Both the position numbers and the translations under genes were made by a program. From contig NZ_VCBA01000002.1 in the NCBI RefSeq assembly GCF_007995245.1, forward strand, positions 488,944 to 552,943: 64,000 nucleotides of DNA, read 5' to 3'. Below are positions 1 through 6,957 of the stretch, one piece after another (within the stretch, counting starts at the first letter, position 1; the number at the start of each line of letters is the position of its first letter). The notes under the pieces were generated by a model. It was given only the letters and a program-made list of their open reading frames with translations. It ran no database searches and had not been told where the DNA came from. Origin of the DNA: Tateyamaria sp. syn59. Its GTDB lineage: Bacteria > Pseudomonadota > Alphaproteobacteria > Rhodobacterales > Rhodobacteraceae.

Positions 1-140
1 GCCTTTTCAAATTCCTCTTGGGTGACGCCTGGCGCAATTTCGACACCACTGGTCGTGAGCGGCGGCACAAGGGACACGCCCAAGATGATCGACCCGCCAA
101 TCGCGAGCATGACCAGATAAATGCGGATATCACCTGTCAT
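1..140 (-). CDS. Small membrane-anchored protein, C-terminus outside the window
   Basis: An open frame begins with ATG at 140 on the minus strand and runs off the left edge after about 46 codons. The visible part starts MTGDIRIY, followed by a hydrophobic stretch (about residues 8-27) that reads as a signal anchor or uncleaved signal peptide, then a polar segment. I do not recognise the family. It lies downstream of tRNA-His on the same strand and could be read through from that unit. The function is unknown and only the N-terminus can be judged. Confidence 0.55.
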   Translation of the reverse strand, partial: MTGDIRIYLVMLAIGGSIILGVSLVPPLTTSGVEIAPGVTQEEFEK

Positions 141-269
141 GTGAATGTCTCATGCGATCAAGGATGACGGCCAAAGGTTAACGGGCCGTATGTGGGCGCA
201 ACACTTTTTGCACCATCGCGTGCCAACCTCTCGAAAAACCGGGCAAGAAAAACTAAGGATTTTAGAGGG

Positions 270-346
270 TGGTACCACCGCCCCGGCTCGAACGGGGGAC
301 CTCCTGATCCACAATCAGGCGCTCTAACCAACTGAGCTACGGCGGC
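270..346 (-). tRNA. tRNA-His (GTG)
   Basis: The minus strand folds as a 77-nt cloverleaf with a GTG anticodon in the loop TTGTGGA and an encoded CCA end. The acceptor stem starts at G1 and pairs G1 with U72; the discriminator is A73. The base before G1 is T, so the usual extra G at -1 is not encoded. Lack of G-1 together with U72 and A73 is the known alphaproteobacterial form, read by a divergent histidyl-tRNA synthetase. Confidence 0.95.
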
Positions 347-389
347 ACTATGCGTCAGATACCGATGCCGCAGACCGAATGCAAGACCG

Positions 390-893
390 TCAAAAGCGAT
401 AAACCCAAGTCTGTTCCACCAAATCCTGACCAAAGGAATGGACCGGTTTCGACGCCACCATCTGCCACCCGGTCCGGGCGTATAGCGCGCAGGCGGCCGC
501 GTGGCTCTCGTGCGTCCACAAGCTCATGCCCTCATAGCCGGCATCTCGCGCAAATTGCATGCACCGATCCAGCAGCATCCGGCCAACTCCCTTGCCGCGC
601 GCCTCTGGCACCAGGAGAAACAGGCGCAGCTTGGCCGTGACCGGATCATGGCGCACGCAAAAGATCGACCCGAGGCGCATGCCCCCTGCCTCCGCGATCC
701 ACCCGCGCTCGCAGGATGGATCATGACCCGCATTAAACGCTTCGAGGATCGACCGGACCAAGGGTCCAAAACTGTCGTCGAACCCTGCCTCGCGGGCATA
801 AAGATCGCCGTGCTGCGCCACAAGCCAATCGGTGTCGGCCGCCACAAAGGGGCGTAAGCTTACTTCCGTCATAGTCTCAGCATCATCCGCCAT
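390..893 (-). CDS. GNAT family N-acetyltransferase
   Basis: A 167-residue protein of normal length for a single GNAT domain. Acetyl-CoA binding motif A is clear: a beta strand (LFLLVP) followed by the pyrophosphate loop RGKGVG at residues 99-104. The C-terminal part has the typical Y-A-x-x-G-W segment (ALYARTGW). It would transfer an acetyl group from acetyl-CoA to an amine; the substrate cannot be read from sequence. The ATG at 893 has a GAAAGG ribosome site at proper spacing; an ATG at 872 is a weaker alternative. It runs towards the tRNA-His gene on the same strand. Confidence 0.85.
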   Translation of the reverse strand: MADDAETMTEVSLRPFVAADTDWLVAQHGDLYAREAGFDDSFGPLVRSILEAFNAGHDPSCERGWIAEAGGMRLGSIFCVRHDPVTAKLRLFLLVPEARGKGVGRMLLDRCMQFARDAGYEGMSLWTHESHAAACALYARTGWQMVASKPVHSFGQDLVEQTWVYRF

Positions 894-953
894 CGCTTGC
901 CTTTCAATCCCGATCAGTCTAGCACGCAGCCTCCATATCCGCCGGAGATGACC

Positions 954-1142
954 ATGGGGATCAACAAGGAAAGCGACATCGCAGCCAATCTGCAGATCGG
1001 CCCGACCGATGTGGGGATGGTGCGCATCTATGTCGAGGCAAAAGGCGTCGAGATCCCGATGGACTTCGACCCCGAAGAAGCGAATGAAATCGCCGACGAG
1101 ATCAAGGCTGCCGCAAAGGCCGCCAGTGCGATGAAACGCTGA
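954..1142 (+). CDS. DUF6324 family small protein
   Basis: A soluble, acidic 62-residue protein beginning MGINKESDIAANLQ. It resembles a short family (DUF6324) conserved in Rhodobacterales with no assigned function. I chose the ATG at 954 because GGAG at 944-947 lies six bases ahead; the ATG at 948 is too close to that site. The second half (EEANEIADEIKAA) is predicted helical. It stands alone, divergent from the acetyltransferase gene and convergent with mmcB. There are no catalytic motifs or membrane segments. Confidence 0.75.
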   Translation: MGINKESDIAANLQIGPTDVGMVRIYVEAKGVEIPMDFDPEEANEIADEIKAAAKAASAMKR

Positions 1143-1263
1143 GTCTGCGCGATTCCGATCTGAAAACGTAGTACCGGGTCAGAGGCGTTCGTCAGACAGG
1201 GCGCTGGACCAAGACGCTCCGCCACCGAATTGCCCACTCCCGCGCCGCATTCGACGGGCCGGG

Positions 1264-1722
1264 CTACCATCCCAGCCCAGCCCCCGGATCACGCAGCGCC
1301 TGCAAGCGCCGCGCCGCATGGGTCGCAAACTTCTGCACCATCACCTTGCGCCGCGCAGGGGCCAGCTTGTCCTCGGGCGCCATGCGAATAATCTCGGCAT
1401 CATAGGCATCGGCAATCAACAACCCCGTGCCCTCCGGCAGCAAATCAACAGGAAACTCCCCGTCCACGGCCCAGAAAAACCGGTCACACCACTCCAGATA
1501 GCCATCCCACTTGTGGTCCGACATGAAATCCGCCCGGCTCGACTTGCACTCGATGACCCAGACCTCGCCCTTCGGACCCAGCGCCATCACATCCACGCGC
1601 AAACCCCGCGCAGGCACCATTTCCTCAACCGTGGCCCAGCCCAGCGACGCCAGATGGCGCGACACGCCCCGCGCCAGCACCTGACCGGGCATCATCGTGG
1701 TGAGATCAGAGACAACTTCCAT
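1264..1722 (-). CDS. mmcB: MmcB family DNA repair protein
   Basis: A 152-residue protein matching MmcB, a putative PD-(D/E)xK nuclease that protects Caulobacter against DNA cross-links. The expected acidic residues are visible: D44 in RVDV and E58-x-K60 in IECKSS. MmcB is known to belong to the SOS regulon. Here a LexA box lies 15 bases upstream of the ATG at 1722, which also argues against the longer frame that would begin at 1770, since the box would then be inside the gene. It is convergent with the DUF6324 gene. The exact nuclease substrate is not established. Confidence 0.88.
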   Translation of the reverse strand: MEVVSDLTTMMPGQVLARGVSRHLASLGWATVEEMVPARGLRVDVMALGPKGEVWVIECKSSRADFMSDHKWDGYLEWCDRFFWAVDGEFPVDLLPEGTGLLIADAYDAEIIRMAPEDKLAPARRKVMVQKFATHAARRLQALRDPGAGLGW

Positions 1723-1736
1723 GGCATCCAGAGTAT

Positions 1737-1751
1737 GAACAAACCCTGAAC
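1737..1751 (-). promoter_or_regulatory. LexA (SOS) box upstream of mmcB
   Basis: GAAC at 1737-1740 and GAAC at 1748-1751 are separated by exactly seven bases. Read on the mmcB strand this is GTTC-N7-GTTC, the direct-repeat LexA operator of Alphaproteobacteria. It ends 15 bases before the mmcB start codon, where bound LexA would block transcription until DNA damage. Confidence 0.88.
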
Positions 1752-1830
1752 AAAAGCAAGCCGCACCCACAAGGCTTGGCGTTCCGCCCCTCTGCCCCTA
1801 CCTTTGGCCGACAGCGGTGGGAGCCGACAC

Positions 1831-3120
1831 ATGACCAATGACACAAGGCTCAACAATACTGGGCTGAGCCAGACACAGGCGCGCGGCGTCCGCTACGCGC
1901 GTGAGCTCGAAGGACATCTCGGCTGGCTCGACACCTTCTCCGGCACCGCCCTCGGCGTGCTGGCCACGGCGTCGGGCATCTACACCTATCTCGGGGTCTC
2001 CTCCCTCCTCGACGAAAACGGCGCCATGTCGGTCTTCGCCGCCATCGCCTACTCGGTCGCGGTCTCTGTGGGCATCTTCGTCTTCTGGTCCTACATGATG
2101 CGGCTCTTCCCCGCCGTCCGCTCGGCCCAGGCACGCATCGGCCTGATCGTCGCCATGGGCGCAGGCTCGCTCGCCATCGTCGCCATGTCCTCCTGGCTCA
2201 ACGCCGCAGCTCTCGCAGGCTCGGCGGCGGTCGAACAGCACCTCGCCAAAACGGTGCAGGACTACCAGACCAGCCTCGAACGCGCGCACGAGGTCGCGCT
2301 GAACGGCCAATCTCTCGAACGCGACGTCGCCCGTGTCCGCCAATCCTTCGAAGACCTCTCCGAACAGGAAGCCGCAGGCGCGCTCTCGGGCCTCGCCGGC
2401 CGCGGCGCCGTCTTCCGCGTCCTCCGCCAGAAAGCGGCAGAACTCTCGGGCCTCGAAGGACAAATCAGCGCCCAAACCCCACTCGTTGAGTCCGCCTTCA
2501 CCGAAGGCAACGCAATCCTGTCGCGCATGCGCGCCCTCACGGTCGAGCCCGGCCCGGTTGAGGCGCGCAGCGTCGAATTCTCCGAACAAGCGGTCCGCCT
2601 CGCGGGCCTCATCACTCAACTGCGGCAACTCTCCGTCGCCCCGCTCGTGGAACGCGCGGCCCAGGACCTCGCCGCCTCCGTCGTCCTGCCCGAACTCGAC
2701 GGCTCCACCGAACAGGGCCGCACCGATCAGGCCGCCACCATCACCTCCGTGCTCGAAGTACTCGCCCAACGCGCCAACACGCTCGAACGCGCCGCCCAAA
2801 ATGTCCAAGCGCAAAGCACGACCACGGACGTCACCTACACCCCCATCTCCTCGGCGGACGCGGTCATCCTCTACGCCCGCAACTTCGTACCCTCCTGGGC
2901 GGGGGCCATCGCCATCGACCTGCTGCCTGCCGTCCTCGTCTTCATCCTCGCCATCACCCAATCCGCCATCCGCGGCGGACGCGAAGGGGCCGCAGTCGAA
3001 GACACGCTGACCCTCGCAGAACTCCGCGCAGCCATGGCCGCCCTCCGCGATGTCGAGGACACGATGACCGCCCCCGGCCAGATCAACGCCCCCGAGACGC
3101 CAAAACGGGTCGCCGAATGA
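1831..3120 (+). CDS. Uncharacterised membrane protein with long coiled-coil region
   Basis: A 429-residue protein of no family I recognise. Three membrane segments lie near residues 36-58, 66-90 and 101-126. A long alpha-helical, coiled-coil-like region of roughly 210 residues follows (about 130-345), then a fourth membrane segment near 358-382 and a short polar tail. With four segments the coiled coil would lie on one side of the membrane and both ends on the other. I chose the ATG at 1831, preceded by GGGAG with eight bases of spacing, rather than 1804. The stop overlaps the start of the next gene (ATGA), so the two are translationally coupled and probably act together. Confidence 0.75.
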   Translation: MTNDTRLNNTGLSQTQARGVRYARELEGHLGWLDTFSGTALGVLATASGIYTYLGVSSLLDENGAMSVFAAIAYSVAVSVGIFVFWSYMMRLFPAVRSAQARIGLIVAMGAGSLAIVAMSSWLNAAALAGSAAVEQHLAKTVQDYQTSLERAHEVALNGQSLERDVARVRQSFEDLSEQEAAGALSGLAGRGAVFRVLRQKAAELSGLEGQISAQTPLVESAFTEGNAILSRMRALTVEPGPVEARSVEFSEQAVRLAGLITQLRQLSVAPLVERAAQDLAASVVLPELDGSTEQGRTDQAATITSVLEVLAQRANTLERAAQNVQAQSTTTDVTYTPISSADAVILYARNFVPSWAGAIAIDLLPAVLVFILAITQSAIRGGREGAAVEDTLTLAELRAAMAALRDVEDTMTAPGQINAPETPKRVAE

Positions 3121-3890
3121 CCGACACGGCGGACACGGGGACCCCACGAGGCAAACAACGCAACCCCGTCGCCCGCGTGCTGATGGGCGTGCTGGTGTTC
3201 CAACTCGGCATCGGCGGCCTCCTTATCCTCGGGGACATGCAGGGGCTGCGCCTGCCCACCTTCGGCCCCGACGCCCCGCGCCTCACCGAACCGGTGCGCC
3301 CCGGCGACCAGCGCCGCACCTTCCGTCCCGACCGCGACCGCCCCGTCACGCAACCGGCCCGCGATCCCGGCCAGTTGCCCAACCGCCTCGTCCTGACCCA
3401 AACCGACGGCACCACCTACCGGCTCGAAGGGGGCATAAGCGCAGGCGACGCCGACCGCCTCGCCGCGATGATCCTCCAATCCGACCCCCGTCCGGAAACG
3501 CTCATCCTGCAAAGTCCCGGCGGCTCGGTCCAGGACGCCCTCGCGCTCGGGCGCACCATCCGCGCCGAAGGGATCAGCACGCAAATGCTTCGCGGCGAAT
3601 TCTGCTACTCCGCCTGCCCCTACCTGCTGGTCGCAGGCGCCACGCGCGACATCTCCCCCAACGCCTCAGTCGGCGTCCACCAGCACTATTTCGGCCAAAA
3701 CACCTTCCTGCCCGCCGCCTTCGCCGTCGAAGACATCCAGCGCGGCCAGGCCGAGGTGATGACCTATCTCGATGAAATGGGAATCGACCCGCTCGTCATG
3801 CAACACGCGCTGTCCACACCGCCGGACGAGATTTATGTGCTGCTGCCCGAGGAGCTGGAACGCTACGGTTTTATCGAGGCGCAGGACTAG
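3117..3890 (+). CDS. Membrane-anchored periplasmic ClpP/crotonase-fold protein (COG3904-like)
   Basis: A 257-residue protein with an N-terminal anchor (about residues 20-39), a proline-rich linker (50-90) and a C-terminal ClpP/crotonase-like domain. Visible motifs are SPGGSV at 133-138, which would form the oxyanion side, CYSACP with Ser165 at the position of a serine nucleophile, and VHQH at 187-190 with candidate catalytic histidines. It resembles COG3904 predicted periplasmic proteins, whose activity is not established. The start overlaps the stop of the preceding coiled-coil membrane gene by four bases. A joint role, such as membrane-protein quality control, is inference. Confidence 0.75.
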   Translation: MTDTADTGTPRGKQRNPVARVLMGVLVFQLGIGGLLILGDMQGLRLPTFGPDAPRLTEPVRPGDQRRTFRPDRDRPVTQPARDPGQLPNRLVLTQTDGTTYRLEGGISAGDADRLAAMILQSDPRPETLILQSPGGSVQDALALGRTIRAEGISTQMLRGEFCYSACPYLLVAGATRDISPNASVGVHQHYFGQNTFLPAAFAVEDIQRGQAEVMTYLDEMGIDPLVMQHALSTPPDEIYVLLPEELERYGFIEAQD

Positions 3891-4002
3891 GGTTTCCTGC
3901 GCGCGATCAAAGCGACTGCTGATCTGCCCCGGCGGCATGTGCCGCTGGCGCGGACCGATCTCGGGGCTTCCTGAACTCGACCCTTAAACACTCCCCCGGC
4001 GT

Positions 4003-4046
4003 GTTTGCCGCGGTGCGGACCGGTTCGAATTCCCTGTTTCAAGAAA
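4003..4046. repeat. Dispersed repeat R1, copy 1
   Basis: The 26 bases at 4015-4040, starting GCGGACCGGTTCGAATTC, are identical to 44733-44758. TTTGCCGC just upstream and an AAATCC shortly downstream are also shared. The sequence contains a small GCCGC/GCGG stem. No gene overlaps it. It looks like an intergenic REP-like element, present at least twice in this window. Confidence 0.8.
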
Positions 4047-4176
4047 TCCTCCCCGAAGGGCCGATCCCTCATCCGCACCGAACGCAAGCCTTGCCGCGCA
4101 CCGCCCCCACCCCTATGTAGGCGCTTGGCGGGTTCTGCCCTTCTCGTGATAGGTTGCATTCCGGTGGCCTTAAGCA

Positions 4177-4253
4177 ATTCCGAGGGAGTTGGCTCTGTCC
4201 GGGCCCTGGTCCGGTTACCTGACACCCACCTGTATATACAGGTCCTCGGGAAT
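4177..4253. ncRNA. Candidate structured RNA or large regulatory inverted repeat
   Basis: ATTCCGAGG at 4177-4185 pairs with CCTCGGGAAT at 4244-4253, giving nine pairs with one bulged G. The enclosed 58 bases contain a GTCCGGGCCC-rich segment and a perfect 16-base palindrome, ACCTGTATATACAGGT, at 4228-4243. The layout resembles a structured RNA with a closing stem and internal hairpins, but I match it to no known family. The palindrome could instead be a protein-binding site. No promoter or terminator was confirmed, so transcription is unproven. Confidence 0.3.
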
Positions 4254-4520
4254 GAGAGAACCAAACGGTTGTGGTGGTCCCGTCACTTCACCCCGACATC
4301 CCGTGCTGCTCTTGTGCACAGGTCTTTTACGCAGAGGCAATTGCGCTGCAGCGCAGGCGGGCCTCCGCCGCTTTGGGAAGGTGACCGGAAGCATTGACGT
4401 CCTGCTAAGCTTTTCCCCGAAAGCCTCCGGTCCTGCGGATATGCTATTGGAAGCGGAAGAAAACTGGCAAGAAATTAGCATTCTCGATCTATCGAGCGAT
4501 GGCATGATACGCAGTGAAAC

Positions 4521-4590
4521 GTCCCGCCAGCCCACGCATCTGGCGGGACGGCGGGCGGGGCGCATTTGGCGCAGCCAAACAGCGTCCGAA
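4521..4590. terminator. Compound hairpin element A at a convergent gene end
   Basis: A perfect nine-base stem (GTCCCGCCA 4521-4529 with TGGCGGGAC 4541-4549) is followed by a G-rich arm and an inner hairpin, TTTGGC-GCA-GCCAAA, at 4565-4579, then CAGCGTCCG. Eighteen bases (4545-4562) are identical to element D at 45361-45378. It lies just past the stop of the TetR gene, between converging genes, and probably ends transcription. Confidence 0.7.
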
Positions 4591-4596
4591 CCGCTG

Positions 4597-5181
4597 TCAC
4601 GCCGAAACGGACTTGCGCACCATGTCCCAATACTGATCCTGCACGTCTTGCAGACTCAAACGCCCCCCTGCGCGAAACCAGGTCGTCACACCGGTCAACA
4701 TCGCAATCACAGCCAGCGTCGCGATCTTGGGGTCGGGCACGTCAAAAGCGCCCGCTTCGGCGCCGTCACGCAGGATCTGTTCCAAGATAGCCTCATACCG
4801 GCCACGCAGATCTTCGATTTCCGCAAAGTTCTCGGGCGCGAGGTTGCGCAATTCCATGTAAGCAATGAACACCGCATCGGGCCGCGCATGGTGAAAACCG
4901 ATGTGGAACCGGACAAAAGCCTCAAGCTGCGCGAGAGGCACATCCGCCGCTGACACCGGCACGGCCTCCAACAACTCCACCATGTGATCGCGCATCAATT
5001 CGGCCAGCAGGCTCTGCTTGTCAGGGATGTAGTTGTAAAGCGCCCCCGCCTGCACCCCAACCTCACCCGCGATCTGGCGCATCGAAACGGCAGCATACCC
5101 ATGCCGCGCAAAGAGCCGCAGCGCCGCGTCTCGGATCCGCGGGCCAGTGATGTCGGAATGCGAACCTGTTGTGCGCGCCAT
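4597..5181 (-). CDS. TetR/AcrR family transcriptional regulator
   Basis: A 194-residue repressor of typical TetR length. The N-terminal helix-turn-helix spans about residues 14-60, with the signature AALRLFARHGYAAVSMRQIA and the recognition helix around AGALYNYIPDKQSLL. The remaining two thirds form the helical ligand-binding and dimer domain; the ligand is unknown. The start ATG at 5181 is followed upstream by a palindrome (5196-5209) that is a likely autoregulatory operator. No enzyme gene is directly divergent apart from a small lipoprotein 105 bases away, so its targets may be elsewhere. Confidence 0.88.
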   Translation of the reverse strand: MARTTGSHSDITGPRIRDAALRLFARHGYAAVSMRQIAGEVGVQAGALYNYIPDKQSLLAELMRDHMVELLEAVPVSAADVPLAQLEAFVRFHIGFHHARPDAVFIAYMELRNLAPENFAEIEDLRGRYEAILEQILRDGAEAGAFDVPDPKIATLAVIAMLTGVTTWFRAGGRLSLQDVQDQYWDMVRKSVSA

Positions 5182-5195
5182 GGGCAGGATTTATC

Positions 5196-5209
5196 TGAAC
5201 GGGCGTTCA
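5196..5209. promoter_or_regulatory. Palindromic operator, probably for the adjacent TetR regulator
   Basis: TGAACGGGCGTTCA has six-base inverted arms (TGAACG/CGTTCA) around a two-base centre. It ends 15 bases upstream of the TetR start codon and lies in the gap shared with the divergent lipoprotein gene. Size and position fit a TetR dimer site, so autorepression is likely; the assignment rests on position only. Confidence 0.6.
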
Positions 5210-5286
5210 AACCCAAGCGATGCTTGCGCCATTCCGGGTCATGGTGCATCACAAGGGCAACACATGATTGACGGAACGCTTTCACA

Positions 5287-5571
5287 ATGCGCGCACCTGC
5301 CGCTTTTTTCTGCCTGACCCTTGCGGCCTGCACTCAGTTTCCGGACCTCGACGACGCGGTATCGCCTGATGTCGCAGCATCCGACTTCCCTGCCCTCGTC
5401 CCGCTCGAGCCACTGATTGCGGGCGCGCAACCGATTGTTGGCGACCCGGTCGCGACCACAGAAAACCTTGAAACGCGCATCGCAGACCTCAGGGCGCGCG
5501 CCAGCGCCTTGCAGCGACGTCCGGTCGTTGACCCGGCCACCCGGGCCCGCATGCAGAACCGCATGCGCTAA
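5287..5571 (+). CDS. Small lipoprotein of unknown function
   Basis: A 94-residue protein with a short signal peptide ending in the lipobox LAAC (Cys15), so the mature protein would be lipidated and carried to the inner or outer membrane. The rest is polar, with an arginine-rich helical C-terminus (about 60-94). No catalytic motif is visible. It sits 69 bases ahead of hom on the same strand. A clear Shine-Dalgarno site is not visible before the ATG. The signal sequence makes it more than a chance frame, but no function can be given. Confidence 0.65.
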   Translation: MRAPAAFFCLTLAACTQFPDLDDAVSPDVAASDFPALVPLEPLIAGAQPIVGDPVATTENLETRIADLRARASALQRRPVVDPATRARMQNRMR

Positions 5572-5640
5572 CGGCAATTGCGCCCCGCTTATGAACCCGT
5601 TACATCGCCCGCGACGCCCAATCGCTCAAAGGACCCCGAC

Positions 5641-6927
5641 ATGAACGCACCGCTTCGGCTTGGCATCGCAGGGTTGGGCACCGTGGGTATCGGCGTGGTG
5701 AAGATCGTGCGCCAGCACGCCGCCATGCTTGAAGCCCGCACCGGTCGCAAGATCGAGATCACCGCCGTCAGCGCGCGGTCCCGCGACAAGGATCGTGGAG
5801 TTCCCCTGAACGGCTATGCGTGGGAGGACGACCCCGTCGCCCTTGCCACCCGCGATGACGTGGATCTTTACGTCGAGTTGATGGGCGGCACCGATGGTCC
5901 GGCCAAGGCCTCGGTCGAGGCGGCGATTGCTGCAGGTAAGGACGTAGTTACCGCCAACAAGGCCATGCTGGCCATCCACGGCCAAACGCTGGCCGAAACG
6001 GCCGAAGCCAAGGGCGTCAGCCTACGCTACGAAGCCGCCGTGGCTGGCGGCATACCTGTGATCAAGGCCCTGACCGAAGGTCTGGCCGGGAATGAGATCA
6101 CCCGCATCGTCGGCGTCATGAACGGGTCATGCAACTACATCCTGACCCGGATGGAAAGCGCCGGGCTCAGCTATGCCGATGTCTTCGCCGAGGCGGATGG
6201 GCTGGGCTACCTTGAAGCCGACCCGCAACTGGACGTCGGCGGCATCGACGCGGCCCACAAGCTGGCGATCCTGTCCTCCATCGCCTTCGGCACCCGCGTC
6301 GATTTCGACGGGATCGAGCTGGAAGGGATTGAACGGGTCAGCATCGACGACATCCGACATGCGGCCGACATGGGCTACAAGATCAAACTGCTGGGCGTCG
6401 CGCAGAAAACTGGGCGTGGCCTGGAACAGCGTATGATGCCCTGCCTCGTGCCTGACACATCGCCTTTCGGTCAGCTTCAGGGCGGCACCAACATGGTCGC
6501 CATCGAAGGGCATGCGGTCGAACAGGTTGTGCTGCGCGGGCCGGGCGCGGGCGAAGGGCCCACGGCCTCCGCCGTCATGGGCGATGTCTGCGACATCGCG
6601 CGCGGGCTACGCCTGCCCATCTTTGGTCAGCCTGCGGACACGTTGACTGACGCGCCGCGCGCTACGTCCATCCTGCCCGCCCCCTACTACTTGCGCATGG
6701 CGCTCGTCGACAAACCCGGCGCACTGGCCAAGATTGCCACCGTGCTCGGTGAAGCGGGCGTCAGCATCGACCGGATGCGCCAATACGGGCACAGCGACAC
6801 AACCGCCCCGGTTCTGATCGTCACCCACACCTGCACACGGTCCGCCGTGAACGCAGCACTTGATGCGATGCAAAGCACCGGTGTGCTCGCCTCCGACCCT
6901 GTCGTGCTTCGGATAGAAGCCGTCTGA
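5641..6927 (+). CDS. hom: Homoserine dehydrogenase
   Basis: A 428-residue enzyme that reduces aspartate semialdehyde to homoserine with NAD(P)H, the branch point to threonine, methionine and isoleucine. The Rossmann motif GLGTVG is at residues 11-16; the family segment NGSCNYILTRM follows in the middle, and a C-terminal ACT domain (from about residue 350, LVDKPGALAKI) indicates feedback control, normally by threonine. I chose ATG at 5641, preceded by AAAGGA, over an upstream in-frame start. glpX follows after 30 bases on the same strand, so the two may be cotranscribed. Confidence 0.97.
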   Translation: MNAPLRLGIAGLGTVGIGVVKIVRQHAAMLEARTGRKIEITAVSARSRDKDRGVPLNGYAWEDDPVALATRDDVDLYVELMGGTDGPAKASVEAAIAAGKDVVTANKAMLAIHGQTLAETAEAKGVSLRYEAAVAGGIPVIKALTEGLAGNEITRIVGVMNGSCNYILTRMESAGLSYADVFAEADGLGYLEADPQLDVGGIDAAHKLAILSSIAFGTRVDFDGIELEGIERVSIDDIRHAADMGYKIKLLGVAQKTGRGLEQRMMPCLVPDTSPFGQLQGGTNMVAIEGHAVEQVVLRGPGAGEGPTASAVMGDVCDIARGLRLPIFGQPADTLTDAPRATSILPAPYYLRMALVDKPGALAKIATVLGEAGVSIDRMRQYGHSDTTAPVLIVTHTCTRSAVNAALDAMQSTGVLASDPVVLRIEAV

Positions 6928-6957
6928 TTTTCATACTTCGCCAAAGGATTTTTCAAT

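Larger units (their letters stand above)
3891..4520. other. Gene-free stretch with repeat and RNA-like structure
   Basis: I see no credible protein gene here: the open frames are short, overlap each other in opposite phases, and lack ribosome sites or family resemblance. The region holds a dispersed repeat copy (4003-4046), a large inverted structure (4177-4253) containing a perfect palindrome, and just beyond it a terminator-like hairpin element (4521-4590). The genes on either side converge on it. Confidence 0.6.

Noticed and set aside
1798..3147. Long minus-strand frame of about 450 codons opposite the coiled-coil membrane gene
   Set aside because: It mirrors the codon bias of the plus-strand gene in this GC-rich DNA; the plus frame has membrane segments, a ribosome site and coupling to the next gene.
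4228..4243. Palindrome CTGTATATACAG as an E. coli-type LexA box
   Set aside because: The spacing between CTG and CAG is six, not ten, and this lineage uses GAAC-N7-GAAC boxes, seen twice elsewhere in the window.
4005..4397. Open frames on both strands in the 700-base gap after the ClpP-fold gene
   Set aside because: They overlap repeat R1 and the inverted structure, lack ribosome sites, and resemble no protein.
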